This document shows positions 54,055 to 63,402 of a DNA stretch of 64,000 bases, one piece after another. The position numbers and the translations under genes are program-made. Under the pieces are notes generated by a model that saw only the letters and a program-made list of their open reading frames with translations, had not been told where the DNA came from and made no database searches. The DNA comes from Nostoc flagelliforme FACHB-838. GTDB lineage: Bacteria; Cyanobacteriota; Cyanobacteriia; Cyanobacteriales; Nostocaceae. Location: NCBI RefSeq assembly GCF_014698065.1, contig NZ_JACJSI010000003.1, positions 1-64,000 on the forward strand. Reading direction: 5' to 3'. Within the stretch, counting starts at the first letter, position 1, and every line of letters begins with the position of its first letter.

Positions 54055-55953
54055 ATGGTTAGACTTACCATCCCACCCAATTTCATTGGTACCCCCGGTT
54101 CCGACAGTTTAGTTGGGGAAGAGTTAAATGCATTTGTGGCAATTGGTATTGATATTTTAACTGGAGGTTTGATTTGTACACGCTCAGGAAAGGACACCAT
54201 CATCGGCACTGGTAGCGGCGACAATGGCGACGACGATGGCCGCAAGGATGGCCGCGAAGGCGGTGCTGGGACAGGCATTAGCAACAGTGGCAGTCTAAAT
54301 GCTGGGAACGGAAACGACACGATTAGCGGCACTGGTACTGGCGGCAATGGGGGTATCTTTGATTTTACGATTGAATTTGCGATCCCTGGTGGCGGCGGTG
54401 CTGGAACAGGCATTAGCAACAGTGGCAGTCTGAATGCAGGGGACGGACAAGACACGATTACCGGTACTGGTACTGGTGGCAACGGCGGTCCTATTGCCGT
54501 TAATCGGGATTCTGATGCCGGGGACGGTGGAACTGGGATAGGTATTAGCAATAGTGGCAGTTTGAATACAGGGGACGGACAAGACACGATTACCGGTACT
54601 AGTACTGGCGGCAACGGCCGCCCTATGTACGATCGTGGCAGCGACGGCGGTACTGGAACAGGTATTAGCAATAGTGGCAGTTTGAATACAGGGGGCGGAA
54701 AAGACACGATCACTGGTACTGGTACTGGCGGTAACGGCGACTATGGTAGGTATGGCGGCGGCAACAGTGGAACTGGCACAGGCATCAGCAACAATGGCAG
54801 TCTAAATCCAGAGGATGGAAATGACACTATTATTGGTATCGGTACTGGCGGTAAAGGCGGTTCTACTTCCACCGCCACCGCTGGCACAGGTGGCACTGGG
54901 ACAGGTATCAGCAACAGTGGCACTCTGAATGCTGGGGATGGAGAAGATACTATTACTGGCACTGGTACTGGTGGTAGGGGCGGTAACGCCGTATTTCCTG
55001 GCGACGGCGGTACTGGAATCGGTATTACCAACAGTGGTAGTCTGAATGCCGGAGACGGAAAAGACACTATTACTGGCACTGGTAATGGCAGCAACGGTAC
55101 TGGCGGCAGCTTTGATTTAGGTAATGGCGGTATTGGGATCGGCATCGCTAATAGTGGCAGTCTGAATGTAGGGAACGGAAAAGATACCATTATCGGCAAG
55201 GGTACTGGTGGCAATGGTGCGCCTAGTGATGAAATAGGCCCCACACCTGCCAACGGCGGTAGTGGGACAGGCATTAGCAACAGTGGCAAACTGGATACCA
55301 GAGATGGAGAAGACACGATTATTGGCACGGGCACTGGCAGCAAGGGCAGCATCGGTACTTACCGTGACGGCAACGCTGGTGCTGGAACGGGTATCCAGAA
55401 CACTAAAGATGGCATCATCACTACAGGATGGGGCAACGACGCAATTACGGGTTATGGGAACAGTTCAGGAATAAACGCCACTGCCTATGGCATCTTCAAC
55501 GACGGAGTTATTGATACCGATAATGGTTGTGATATCCTTACCGGACAGGCTACAGCAACAATTGGTGGTACTGCCTATGGCATTTATGGGCAAGGAATCA
55601 TCAACACAGGCAATGGCAATGACAAAGTTATCGCCACCAGCATCCTAGATGGAGTTCAACAGAAAGTCTCCATCGGTGGCGGGATTAACATTGCTCTGGG
55701 CACTGGGGATGATTACTTCAAAGGATTCGGTGCTGCAACTGTTGATGGCGGTCAAGGTTTTGACATCCTGGATCTTGGAGCTTTCAATCGCTCTGAACTC
55801 TTTGTATCTGGTATTATTTCGGGCAATACCCTTAATGCCAACATCACTTTTAACAACAATGGAAGCTCCATTAGCTTCTCTACGACTGGCTTTGAGAAAT
55901 TTATCTTTGCAGATAGCTCTTTCAGCTACGGGGCTTTGGCAAACGGGGCATAG
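54055..55953 (+). CDS. Glycine-rich repeat protein (RTX-like)
   Basis: From ATG 54,055 the 632 residues begin with a short leader (VRLTIPPNFIGTPGSDSLVG). About ten repeats of 35 to 45 residues follow, each of the form GTGISNSGSLNAGDGKDTI then TGTGTGGNGG (54,250-55,420). The GDGKDTI units resemble RTX-type GGxGxD calcium nonapeptides but are less regular. The C-terminal 180 residues (TGNGNDKVIATSILDGVQQK to SSFSYGALANGA) look like the end of a large RTX-like protein with a type I export signal. No protease or lipase domain is present. Function unknown. Confidence 0.8.
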   Translation: MVRLTIPPNFIGTPGSDSLVGEELNAFVAIGIDILTGGLICTRSGKDTIIGTGSGDNGDDDGRKDGREGGAGTGISNSGSLNAGNGNDTISGTGTGGNGGIFDFTIEFAIPGGGGAGTGISNSGSLNAGDGQDTITGTGTGGNGGPIAVNRDSDAGDGGTGIGISNSGSLNTGDGQDTITGTSTGGNGRPMYDRGSDGGTGTGISNSGSLNTGGGKDTITGTGTGGNGDYGRYGGGNSGTGTGISNNGSLNPEDGNDTIIGIGTGGKGGSTSTATAGTGGTGTGISNSGTLNAGDGEDTITGTGTGGRGGNAVFPGDGGTGIGITNSGSLNAGDGKDTITGTGNGSNGTGGSFDLGNGGIGIGIANSGSLNVGNGKDTIIGKGTGGNGAPSDEIGPTPANGGSGTGISNSGKLDTRDGEDTIIGTGTGSKGSIGTYRDGNAGAGTGIQNTKDGIITTGWGNDAITGYGNSSGINATAYGIFNDGVIDTDNGCDILTGQATATIGGTAYGIYGQGIINTGNGNDKVIATSILDGVQQKVSIGGGINIALGTGDDYFKGFGAATVDGGQGFDILDLGAFNRSELFVSGIISGNTLNANITFNNNGSSISFSTTGFEKFIFADSSFSYGALANGA

Positions 55954-56492
55954 GTTTGTTAATTCCTCTATCTCGTGTTTTCAACCCTGAGTGTCTAATT
56001 GGTGTCCTTTGCTTTTAAGCTGAAAAAGAATCTATTAACGTATATCTTCTTAACTCTAAATTTGCATATATTTACTGTTCCTCAGAGATTATTCGGGTAT
56101 ATGCAGTTTAGATGTAACAATCAAGTGACGAGAATCACACATAATCTATGATTAGGATCGTCTCCCTCATCTCGCTAACTAGGCATAATTAATGACAACT
56201 GAACTCTAGCCGAGTCATTAATAGGGAACACACTTAATTGCCGACAGCCTTAATCAAGGACTGTCGGTTTTTTGTATCTATATGTCCCTTTAAGCAATGA
56301 CTAATGCCCTATGCCCATACCCATAAAATCTCCCCACAGTTGGTTGGTAACTTGACAGAGATTTTGCCACAGCCACTACCAAATATGGGGAAGGTATGAT
56401 CAAATTGGGGATCTTATGCCATCGAGTGCTAATATTTTGCACTCACTCTAGTAGACCAGAAGTATATTCCTAGAACCAGCACACACTTTGTA
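55954..56492. other. Intergenic region
   Basis: About 540 bp. A hairpin (GCCGACAGCCTTAATCAAGG with CTGTCGGTTTTTTGT) at about 56,238-56,276 is a good terminator candidate for the repeat-protein gene. The rest shows nothing recognised. No gene. Confidence 0.5.
56238..56276 (+). terminator. Rho-independent terminator
   Basis: CCGACAG (about 56,239) pairs with CTGTCGG (about 56,262) with a T-run (TTTTTTGT) directly after. This fits the plus-strand repeat-protein gene, 285 bp past its stop. Confidence 0.6.
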
Positions 56493-56978
56493 TTAAGACA
56501 TCGCTTGAATGATGTAATCAAAGTAAGGTGCCGCTTCAGCAGCGTCTTCCGTACTCAATAAGCTAAGGGAAGCTGTTTTGAGGGAATTGATCGCTTCTAC
56601 CATTCCAGGCACGGGAACACCCAACGAATTGTACATTTCCCGCACACCAATCAAACCGATTTTTTCAATTGGCTCTTTGTCACCAGCAAGAACACCATAG
56701 GTAATTAGGCGTAAGTACCAGCCAAAATCACGGATACATAGAGAGCGTTGGCGTTCTCCGTAAGCATTACCTCCAGGGGAGATAAAGTCAGGACGCTTTT
56801 GCCAAAGTTGTTTGGTTGCTTCCTGAACTATCTTTTTTTCGTTTTCGGCTAAGGTAGACGCAATCCGCGTCCGTTGTACGCCGGTTTGCAAAAAGTCTTT
56901 GATATTTTTAAGTTCGCCACTGCTGGGATAACGCAGTTCGTCGTCAGCTTTGAGAATAACTTGGCTAATTACAGTCAT
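56493..56978 (-). CDS. apcD: Allophycocyanin alpha-B, ApcD
   Basis: ApcD is the terminal emitter of the phycobilisome core that passes energy to photosystem I. From ATG 56,978 it has 161 residues, the family size. The chromophore Cys is in [20 protein letters not shown], and [30 protein letters not shown] and the end [13 protein letters not shown] are all conserved. The frame opens five codons earlier with GTG, but the ATG fits the family. It stands alone, as apcD does in most cyanobacteria. Confidence 0.95.
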   Translation of the reverse strand: MTVISQVILKADDELRYPSSGELKNIKDFLQTGVQRTRIASTLAENEKKIVQEATKQLWQKRPDFISPGGNAYGERQRSLCIRDFGWYLRLITYGVLAGDKEPIEKIGLIGVREMYNSLGVPVPGMVEAINSLKTASLSLLSTEDAAEAAPYFDYIIQAMS

Positions 56979-57165
56979 GATGATTGAAATCACCTGAAAT
57001 ATTATCTGTTAGTTTAGCGAGTTGGAGGTACACAAGTGAAGGGATCGGAGCTAGTTATGTATTGAATTTATCTGTTTGGGGGAGTGAGGACTGTAGAGTG
57101 GAGACAAAGAAAGTGTTTTCCTAATGCCCCATGCCCAATAACAAATGACAAATGACAAACGACAA

Positions 57166-58572
57166 ATGACTAAAATAATTTGGCAACAGGGTGAATTAAT
57201 TGAAGTTACGATCGCTAACCTGAGTGATACAGGTGATGGTGTGGGACGCGCTGATGAGCGTGTAGTGTTTGTCCCAGATACTGTCCCAGGCGATCGCGCC
57301 ATTGTCCGCTTGGTACACGTTAAACCAAAATACGGTCACGGTAAGCTCCAAGAGCTATTGTCACCATCTCCTCACCGTATCCGACCTAGTTGTATTGTGG
57401 CGGATAAGTGCGGTGGTTGCCAGTGGCAGCATATTAATTATGATTACCAGCTAGTAGCCAAGCAAAATCAAGTTATCCAAGCTTTGGAACGGATTGGCGG
57501 TTTTGTCCAACCACCAGTAGATCCGGTACTCGCCGCCGCTTCTGCTTTAGGCTACCGTAATAAATCTACATATCCTCTGGGTATATCGGCAACAGGACAG
57601 GTACAAGCTGGTTACTACCAAAAAGGTAGTCACCAATTAATTAATTTAAATCAATGTCCAGTCCAAGATTCACGATTAAATCCCTTACTTGCCGAAGTTA
57701 AGCAGGATATCCAACAACGGGGTTGGCGAATCTATGACGAACAGCGCCATCTTGGACAAATTCGCCATCTTGGTTTACGCATTGGTCGACACACTGGAGA
57801 AATGTTGCTGACTTTGGTGGTAAAGGACTGGAATTTATCAGGAATTGAAACTCAAGCACAGGAATGGTTAAAGCGTTATCCGCAGTTAGTGGGAGTGTCG
57901 CTCAACCGCAATAGCGATCGCACAAATGCTATCTTTGGATCAGAAACTCGTTGCATCGCTGGAGTCCCACACCTGCGTGAAAATTTTGCTGGACTGGAAT
58001 TTCAAATGCGCCCAGATACATTTTTCCAAGTGTATACAGAAACAGCAGAGGCACTATTGCAGGTAATTCAATCAGAACTCAATCTTCAAGGGCATGAGTT
58101 GCTAGTTGATGCCTACTGTGGTATTGGGACTTTAACTTTACCCCTTGCCAAAAAAGTACGGATTGCTACAGGATTAGAAGTGCAACCAGCAGCAGTGGAA
58201 GAAGCTATTTTGAATGCCCACCGGAACGGAATTGATAATGTGACTTTCCTTGTCGGAGCAGTAGAGAAATTGCTTCCCAAAATGGGCACAATACCAGAAG
58301 TAGTAATACTCGATCCGCCACGAAAGGGGTGCGATCGCGCAGTCATCGACACTTTACGGCAATTGAAACCATCTCGGATTGTTTACGTCAGCTGTAAAGT
58401 AGCTACCCTAGCCCGTGACCTGAAATTGCTTTGTCAAGATGGGCAATATACCATTACACGGGTACAACCTGCTGATTTTTTCCCTCAAACTGCTCATGTT
58501 GAAGCTGCTGCCTTTCTTGTGCTATCACATTTGGACAAGGATAGTAATTCCTTTACAAAAACTGAAATTTGA
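57166..58572 (+). CDS. rlmD: RNA 5-methyluridine methyltransferase, RlmD/TrmA family
   Basis: This SAM-dependent enzyme makes m5U in 23S rRNA (or tRNA). From ATG 57,166 it has 468 residues; the frame opens 21 bp earlier in a run of ATGACAAAT repeats typical of intergenic sequence. A TRAM domain (IWQQGELIEVTIANLSDTGD) comes first. The 4Fe-4S Cys cluster (CIVADKCGGCQWQH) follows, then the SAM-binding motif (VDAYCGIGTLTLPLA), DPPRKGCDRAVI and the catalytic VSCKVATLARDL. Cys motifs fit RlmD rather than the shorter TrmA. The exact site methylated cannot be seen. Confidence 0.88.
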   Translation: MTKIIWQQGELIEVTIANLSDTGDGVGRADERVVFVPDTVPGDRAIVRLVHVKPKYGHGKLQELLSPSPHRIRPSCIVADKCGGCQWQHINYDYQLVAKQNQVIQALERIGGFVQPPVDPVLAAASALGYRNKSTYPLGISATGQVQAGYYQKGSHQLINLNQCPVQDSRLNPLLAEVKQDIQQRGWRIYDEQRHLGQIRHLGLRIGRHTGEMLLTLVVKDWNLSGIETQAQEWLKRYPQLVGVSLNRNSDRTNAIFGSETRCIAGVPHLRENFAGLEFQMRPDTFFQVYTETAEALLQVIQSELNLQGHELLVDAYCGIGTLTLPLAKKVRIATGLEVQPAAVEEAILNAHRNGIDNVTFLVGAVEKLLPKMGTIPEVVILDPPRKGCDRAVIDTLRQLKPSRIVYVSCKVATLARDLKLLCQDGQYTITRVQPADFFPQTAHVEAAAFLVLSHLDKDSNSFTKTEI

Positions 58573-58963
58573 AATTTTTAGTTTAGTGCATACTAAAGAT
58601 GCTAAAATTGAATTAAGCCAAAAATAAAAATCTCTTTTGTTTAAATAAATTCAAGTTGCATAGGTTATTAAAAATATGAAGTAGATTGGGTGAATTATAA
58701 ATCGGCAACTAACTAGAGAATGCGAATACTCTCTCAAATTACCAGCATATTTTTAATTTGCTGACATCATTATCAAACTTATTCCAGCCGATATATGTTT
58801 AAACAATCCCAACTCATGCTTATAAAGCCAATGCTCCCTAGCATTTTCAAAATTTAGTTTTAAAGACGCAAGTTTGAAGGCAGCATGACCACCTCAAGTT
58901 TTATCAGGGTGACTGTAATAGCAAACTGATGTCTAGCTAACTGAAAGCTATGGGGTTTCTCTT
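58573..58963. other. Intergenic region, no gene seen
   Basis: About 390 AT-rich bp between the methyltransferase and the anti-sigma factor genes. No repeat, hairpin or small gene is supported. Confidence 0.4.
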
Positions 58964-59413
58964 GTGATTACTATTTCACTCCGTCCAGTTGGACGTTATT
59001 GGGGCACTATTAGTTTTGCCTCAACCCTCTACCTTTGTCCGATATTAGATTTATTGTTGGCAGAAATTCCAGCAAAATTACAAGCAGAACTGCGTCTAGG
59101 ACTTCAAGAAGCCCTAGTCAATGCAGCTAAACATGGCAATAATCTTGATCCTAGTAAAACAGTTGTAGTCCGTTTTTCCTTAATAGATAATCAATATTGG
59201 TGGATAATCTCAGACCAAGGTAACGGCTTTACTCCTTCATCTACTAATGAAGAAGAACCAACAGACTATCTCCCGCCAGATGAGTCAGAAAGTGGTCGTG
59301 GTTTATGTCTTCTGCACCAAATTTTTGATCAGGTAGAGTGGAACCGCAAAGGCACAGAATTGAGGCTTTGTAAACAAATGGAAGCTCGGCGGGGATTATC
59401 TCTGCGGCGGTAA
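58964..59413 (+). CDS. RsbW-like anti-sigma regulatory factor (GHKL ATPase)
   Basis: The 149 residues form a lone GHKL ATPase: LGLQEALVNAAKHGNN (N-box), ISDQGNGFTP (G1) and ESGRGLCLLHQIFDQ (G2). Start is GTG at 58,964. Proteins like this act as serine kinases and anti-sigma factors in partner switching (RsbW, SpoIIAB). No anti-anti-sigma or PP2C gene is adjacent, so the partner is elsewhere. It has no signal or membrane segment. Confidence 0.85.
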   Translation: MITISLRPVGRYWGTISFASTLYLCPILDLLLAEIPAKLQAELRLGLQEALVNAAKHGNNLDPSKTVVVRFSLIDNQYWWIISDQGNGFTPSSTNEEEPTDYLPPDESESGRGLCLLHQIFDQVEWNRKGTELRLCKQMEARRGLSLRR

Positions 59414-59469
59414 GTTAATGAGGAGTGAGAGTTAGAAGTTTTAAATTCTTAACTCCTAACTCCTAGCTC

Positions 59470-59745
59470 CTACTTTCCGTGAGTCGGACAGGGAGGGGCA
59501 GAAATAGAGCGATCTAACCAACCAATTGCCTGTTCTAATCTAGCTTGAGCTTCTTGTGGCTGATTCTTTAAAAGATACACAATAGCTGCTGCCACTTGTT
59601 CATTAGCGCGGGAATTGCGGTTAGACTTGAGGCGATGCCAATCGTTAGGGGAAATGCTCAGTCTTTCCATGAGGGCTTGAGCAAGTTCTAGAGTACTAAG
59701 TTCATTCAGTTGACTGGTTTTCGGCAGCTGGGTAGATTGGGACAT
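59470..59745 (-). CDS. Conserved cyanobacterial protein
   Basis: From the Met at 59,745 (MSQSTQLPKTSQLNELSTLE) the product has 91 residues: a helical protein with LAQALMERLSISPNDWHRLK, then EQVAAAIVYLLKNQPQEAQA. It has no signal or metal site. Cyanobacterial DUF6439-type proteins look like this to me, at modest confidence. Function unknown. The gene is divergent from the coiled-coil gene. Confidence 0.6.
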   Translation of the reverse strand: MSQSTQLPKTSQLNELSTLELAQALMERLSISPNDWHRLKSNRNSRANEQVAAAIVYLLKNQPQEAQARLEQAIGWLDRSISAPPCPTHGK

Positions 59746-59789
59746 AACTATTGGCACATTTGCATTTACTTCTACTTTACTACTTGTAA

Positions 59790-60152
59790 ATGAAGCCGCC
59801 TAAACAATCACAGCCATCAGCAGAAAATCCCGAACCAGATTTTGAACAAGAACTAGAGGAAGTAGAGCGATCGCTCCTATCCTTAAAAGAACGTTACGAT
59901 CAAGTGCAACGCGATCGCCAACAACAGGCACAATGGCAACAGCGCCGCGATCAACTAAAGCACAATAAATCTCAGACACCAGATATCAAAGCAGAGTTAC
60001 GGCAGATTCAACAGCAGTTGGAAAGGCTAGAAGTGAACTTAGAAAGCCAGTTATTTTCTTGGCGTAGCCTCAAAAAACCTTTCTGGCAAGTCGTCCGCTT
60101 TGGTGGAATGGGCGTTATCATAGGCTGGATATTAAAGTCTTATGCTGGATAA
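59790..60152 (+). CDS. Coiled-coil protein with C-terminal membrane anchor
   Basis: The 120 residues have a long charged coiled coil (EQELEEVERSLLSLKERYDQ, then ELRQIQQQLERLEVNLESQL) and a single C-terminal hydrophobic segment (VVRFGGMGVIIGWILKSYAG). The orientation is probably tail-anchored, with the coiled coil in the cytoplasm. I do not recognise a function. It ends 100 bp before asnS. Confidence 0.7.
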   Translation: MKPPKQSQPSAENPEPDFEQELEEVERSLLSLKERYDQVQRDRQQQAQWQQRRDQLKHNKSQTPDIKAELRQIQQQLERLEVNLESQLFSWRSLKKPFWQVVRFGGMGVIIGWILKSYAG

Positions 60153-60254
60153 ATCCAATTTTGGATTTTAGATTTTGGATTTTGGATTGGGTTAAAGAGT
60201 TAAGATTCTTTAATATCTGTATTCCTTACGTTGACGAAATACAAGTTGTAAAAT

Positions 60255-61646
60255 ATGGCAAATCGACGGATTGCAGAAATATTGCGAAGTGGTCAACCTG
60301 ATGATTCCCTCCAAGTGCAAGGCTGGGTGCGGACAAAACGCGAGTCCAAAGGGTTTGCTTTTATTGAAGTCAATGACGGCTCATCACTAGCTAATTTGCA
60401 AGTCGTCATCAATCAGGATTTGCCAGATTACGAAGCTATATTGAAAAAACTGAATACAGGTGCTGCTGTTGAGGCTACAGGGGTACTAGTGGCTTCTCTT
60501 GGTAAAGGACAGCGAATTGAGTTGAAAGCCGAGACAGTGAAAGTCTACGGTGAAGCTGATCCCGATACATATCCCCTGCAAAAGAAACGCCATTCCTTTG
60601 AGTTTCTGCGAACCATTGGACATTTGCGATCGCGTACTAATTCATTTGGTGCAGTTTTCCGCGTCAGAAATGCTTGTTCGACAGCAATTCACCAATTCTT
60701 CCAAGAAAGAGGCTTTTTGTGGGTACACACACCCATTATTACCGCTAGCGATTGCGAAGGCGCAGGTGAACTGTTTAGCGTTACTAGTTTAGATTTAAAG
60801 AATATTCCGCGCACAGAAAACCAAGCAGTAGATTACAGCCAAGACTTTTTCGCTAAACCCACATATTTAACAGTTAGCGGCCAGTTGGAAGCGGAAGTGA
60901 TGGCGATGGCGTTTAGCAACGTCTACACCTTTGGCCCTACCTTCCGTGCAGAAAATTCCAACACCTCCCGCCACCTAGCAGAATTTTGGATGGTTGAGCC
61001 AGAAATGGCTTTTTGTGACTTAGAAGGCGATATGGATTTAGCTGAGGCGTTCCTCAAACACATTTTTAAATATGTGTTGGAAACTTGCCCAGAAGATATG
61101 GAATTTTTCAATGAACGCATTGATAAATCTGTGTTGGCAACAGCCGAAAATATTATTAATAATCAGTTTGAACGGTTAACTTACACAGAAGCCATCAAAC
61201 TTTTAGAAAAAGCTGATGTTAAATTTGAATATCCTGTAAGTTGGGGTTTAGATTTACAATCAGAACACGAACGTTACCTAGCTGAACAATTATTTAAAAA
61301 GCCTGCGATCGTTACAGATTATCCAGCGCAAATCAAAGCTTTTTATATGCGCTTGAACGACGATGAAAAGACCGTCCGTGCAATGGATATTCTCGCACCC
61401 AAAATTGGCGAGATTGTCGGTGGTTCTCAGCGCGAAGAACGTTTAGAAGTATTAGAACGCCGCGTGTTAGCGCAAGGATTAAAACCAGAAGATTTGTGGT
61501 GGTATCTGGATTTGCGTCGTTATGGTACTGTTCCACATGCGGGTTTTGGACTAGGTTTTGAACGACTCGTGCAATTTATGACTGGTATGGGAAATATTCG
61601 TGATGTGATTCCGTTCCCGCGTACACCACAAAGTGCTGAGTTTTAG
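60255..61646 (+). CDS. asnS: Asparaginyl-tRNA synthetase
   Basis: AsnS charges tRNA-Asn. The 463 residues have an N-terminal OB-fold ([20 protein letters not shown]), then class II motif 2 ([20 protein letters not shown]) and motif 3 ([20 protein letters not shown]). Residues specific to AsnRS rather than AspRS are in the [10 protein letters not shown] part. Length is normal. A hairpin terminator follows. Confidence 0.96.
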   Translation: MANRRIAEILRSGQPDDSLQVQGWVRTKRESKGFAFIEVNDGSSLANLQVVINQDLPDYEAILKKLNTGAAVEATGVLVASLGKGQRIELKAETVKVYGEADPDTYPLQKKRHSFEFLRTIGHLRSRTNSFGAVFRVRNACSTAIHQFFQERGFLWVHTPIITASDCEGAGELFSVTSLDLKNIPRTENQAVDYSQDFFAKPTYLTVSGQLEAEVMAMAFSNVYTFGPTFRAENSNTSRHLAEFWMVEPEMAFCDLEGDMDLAEAFLKHIFKYVLETCPEDMEFFNERIDKSVLATAENIINNQFERLTYTEAIKLLEKADVKFEYPVSWGLDLQSEHERYLAEQLFKKPAIVTDYPAQIKAFYMRLNDDEKTVRAMDILAPKIGEIVGGSQREERLEVLERRVLAQGLKPEDLWWYLDLRRYGTVPHAGFGLGFERLVQFMTGMGNIRDVIPFPRTPQSAEF

Positions 61647-61723
61647 TTTGATTAAATAAATAAGGCGATTAAAAATCGCGTCTACAAAAACCAAGTCTGT
61701 CTGCGCTGACTCATAAAAACTCC

Positions 61724-61750
61724 AAAACCCGCGGATGCGGGTTTTGCTTG
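61724..61750. terminator. Bidirectional terminator
   Basis: AAAACCCGC and GCGGGTTTT form a perfect 9-bp stem around GGAT. A weak T-run follows on plus and a stronger one (GGAGTTTTTATG) on minus. It lies between asnS and the convergent Rpn-family gene. Confidence 0.65.
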
Positions 61751-61794
61751 TATAGGCACGTATTTTCTAAAGCGATTAATTAAAATTAAGGATT

Positions 61795-62583
61795 TTAAAT
61801 TTCCTCTTGTAAAACTTGAATTTGCTCAATAGATAATTCAGTAACTTGAGCAATTTGCTCTAAACTCATTCCAATTCGCAACAAATTTAAAGCCAATTTT
61901 CTTGTTGTTTCTGCTTTGCCTTTGGCTTCACCTTCTGCTTTACCTTTGGCTTCGCCTTCTTCTAGGATTTGTTGATAAATGACTGATTCGCGCATAATCT
62001 CACTCCTTAATATCTTGCTAATTACATTTTTATTTAATACTAAACCTGCTAAGATGCCACTGGCAGCAGCTATATTTCTTTGTAGCTGGCGATCACTAAT
62101 TGCTTCAACTGCTTTGGCTACTTGGGTTAATACCATTGTAGGATCGTTTGTCTGACTTAGCACGGCAAAGGGTAATAGACCTTGAATGCTCATAAACCTG
62201 TCTGTCGATTGTTCCCACAGGCGTATTACCTCAAACTGATGGTAAGTGTTATTTAATCTAAAACTATTTTCATTGACTAATTCTGAATTTGTTTTTCTCA
62301 AATAGTAATCTATTTGACGCATTTCTTTATTAGGAAAGCGGCGATAAACCCTAACTCGATAATCTAACATCCGAAAAGGGATATCTTCATCAGCATCAGT
62401 TTGAAATTCGGTATGTAGAACTAAATCATCAGATTGCAATAAGATTAATGAATCGGCGCGAATTGGTTCGCTTGATAATTCAGTAGGGCTAAGTTCTATT
62501 AATTTAATCGGTGAACCTAGTAACCATGTTGCCAAATCATCTTTGAAGTTTCCAACAATGAATTTACAGATATTGTCATACAT
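61795..62583 (-). CDS. Rpn-family (PD-(D/E)XK) nuclease-like protein
   Basis: The 262 residues match the Rpn/PDDEXK_3 transposase-like family: RADSLILLQ, then LVLHTEFQTDADEDIPFRM with the acid/acid/Gln core, followed by RVYRRFPNKEMRQIDYYLR. Near the C-terminus is a repetitive linker (EGEAKGKAEGEAKGKAE) and a helical end (LRIGMSLEQIAQVTELSIEQ). Family members in E. coli promote RecA-independent recombination. Many copies exist in cyanobacterial genomes; none is linked to transposition here. Likely mobile or horizontally spread. Confidence 0.8.
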   Translation of the reverse strand: MYDNICKFIVGNFKDDLATWLLGSPIKLIELSPTELSSEPIRADSLILLQSDDLVLHTEFQTDADEDIPFRMLDYRVRVYRRFPNKEMRQIDYYLRKTNSELVNENSFRLNNTYHQFEVIRLWEQSTDRFMSIQGLLPFAVLSQTNDPTMVLTQVAKAVEAISDRQLQRNIAAASGILAGLVLNKNVISKILRSEIMRESVIYQQILEEGEAKGKAEGEAKGKAETTRKLALNLLRIGMSLEQIAQVTELSIEQIQVLQEEI

Positions 62584-62715
62584 GGCAGCCTTAAAGAAAG
62601 GGTATCAGGTATTTTTGAGAAAAACTAAATTTATTGGTATTGGGTTTCCTTACGTTAACCCAACATAATATTACTACACCCATGTTTTAAACACTACCTA
62701 ATTACCAAGTAATTC

Positions 62716-63063
62716 TTATCTACGCCCTTCCTGTTCCTCCTCCTCAAGTTCTTTGCGTACTTCCCAATATTTTGTTACGGCTGCACTAGATTCACTCATT
62801 ATTACTAATCTGAAATCCCGATATTCCTCACCATTGCCTAAAAGAGAAATTAATTCTCTTCTTTGGGGATCATCAAGTTTAATAGACCATTTGACAAAAG
62901 CTTCAAAAATATATTTTCGTGAACCTGATACCTCATCATGAGCTACAACACACGAAGGACAAGTCTTCACAATATAAATATTATACCAGTCCTGTATATA
63001 ACTAGGACTAAATAAATTTCCATCCTTAATTTTAAACCTTGTAAAAGAGCATTGTTCACTCAA
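62716..63063 (-). CDS. Hypothetical protein
   Basis: The 115 residues have mixed composition with Cys (KTCPSCVVAHDEV, a CxxC) and a charged C-terminal helix (KYWEVRKELEEEEQEGRR). I do not recognise the family. The frame is open and codon use looks real. It lies just upstream of the Rpn-family gene on the same strand with a 132-bp gap containing a repeat of the GTTGGGTTTCC type. Confidence 0.5.
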   Translation of the reverse strand: MSEQCSFTRFKIKDGNLFSPSYIQDWYNIYIVKTCPSCVVAHDEVSGSRKYIFEAFVKWSIKLDDPQRRELISLLGNGEEYRDFRLVIMSESSAAVTKYWEVRKELEEEEQEGRR

Positions 63064-63402
63064 TATATCTTGATTTGTAATACAGTCTAAAATTGAAGTA
63101 TGGTAATAATTACCAAATAAGTGTGCTAGATAACTCTACACGCTCCTACCCATATATTTGTATCAGCTATTTAGTTAAATGGTATTAGATCACAAACGCT
63201 GTCTTAACTTAACTAGTCAAGCATTTCTTCAAACAGTTGGCGTGTTTGTGTGATTTAGTAGTGGGATTAGCATTTTTTTATTAGACTACATAGTAATTAT
63301 TGACAAGGGAGTTTATTATTTCAACCTTGGAATCTTCTTTTGTAAAGGTTTTAACGCTTCAATCTGTTAAAAAACGATTGTTATCTTTGAGAAAAAATAC
63401 TT
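63064..63402. other. Intergenic region, no gene seen
   Basis: About 340 AT-rich bp upstream of the protease gene. The promoter of the protease should lie here. No repeat or RNA is recognised. Confidence 0.4.

Noticed and set aside
54033-54713. Long minus-strand frames (226 and 203 residues) opposite the glycine-rich repeat gene, Pro/Leu/Val-rich.
   Set aside because: They mirror the GGT/ACC repeat of the plus-strand gene, lack starts with ribosome sites, and have no domain.
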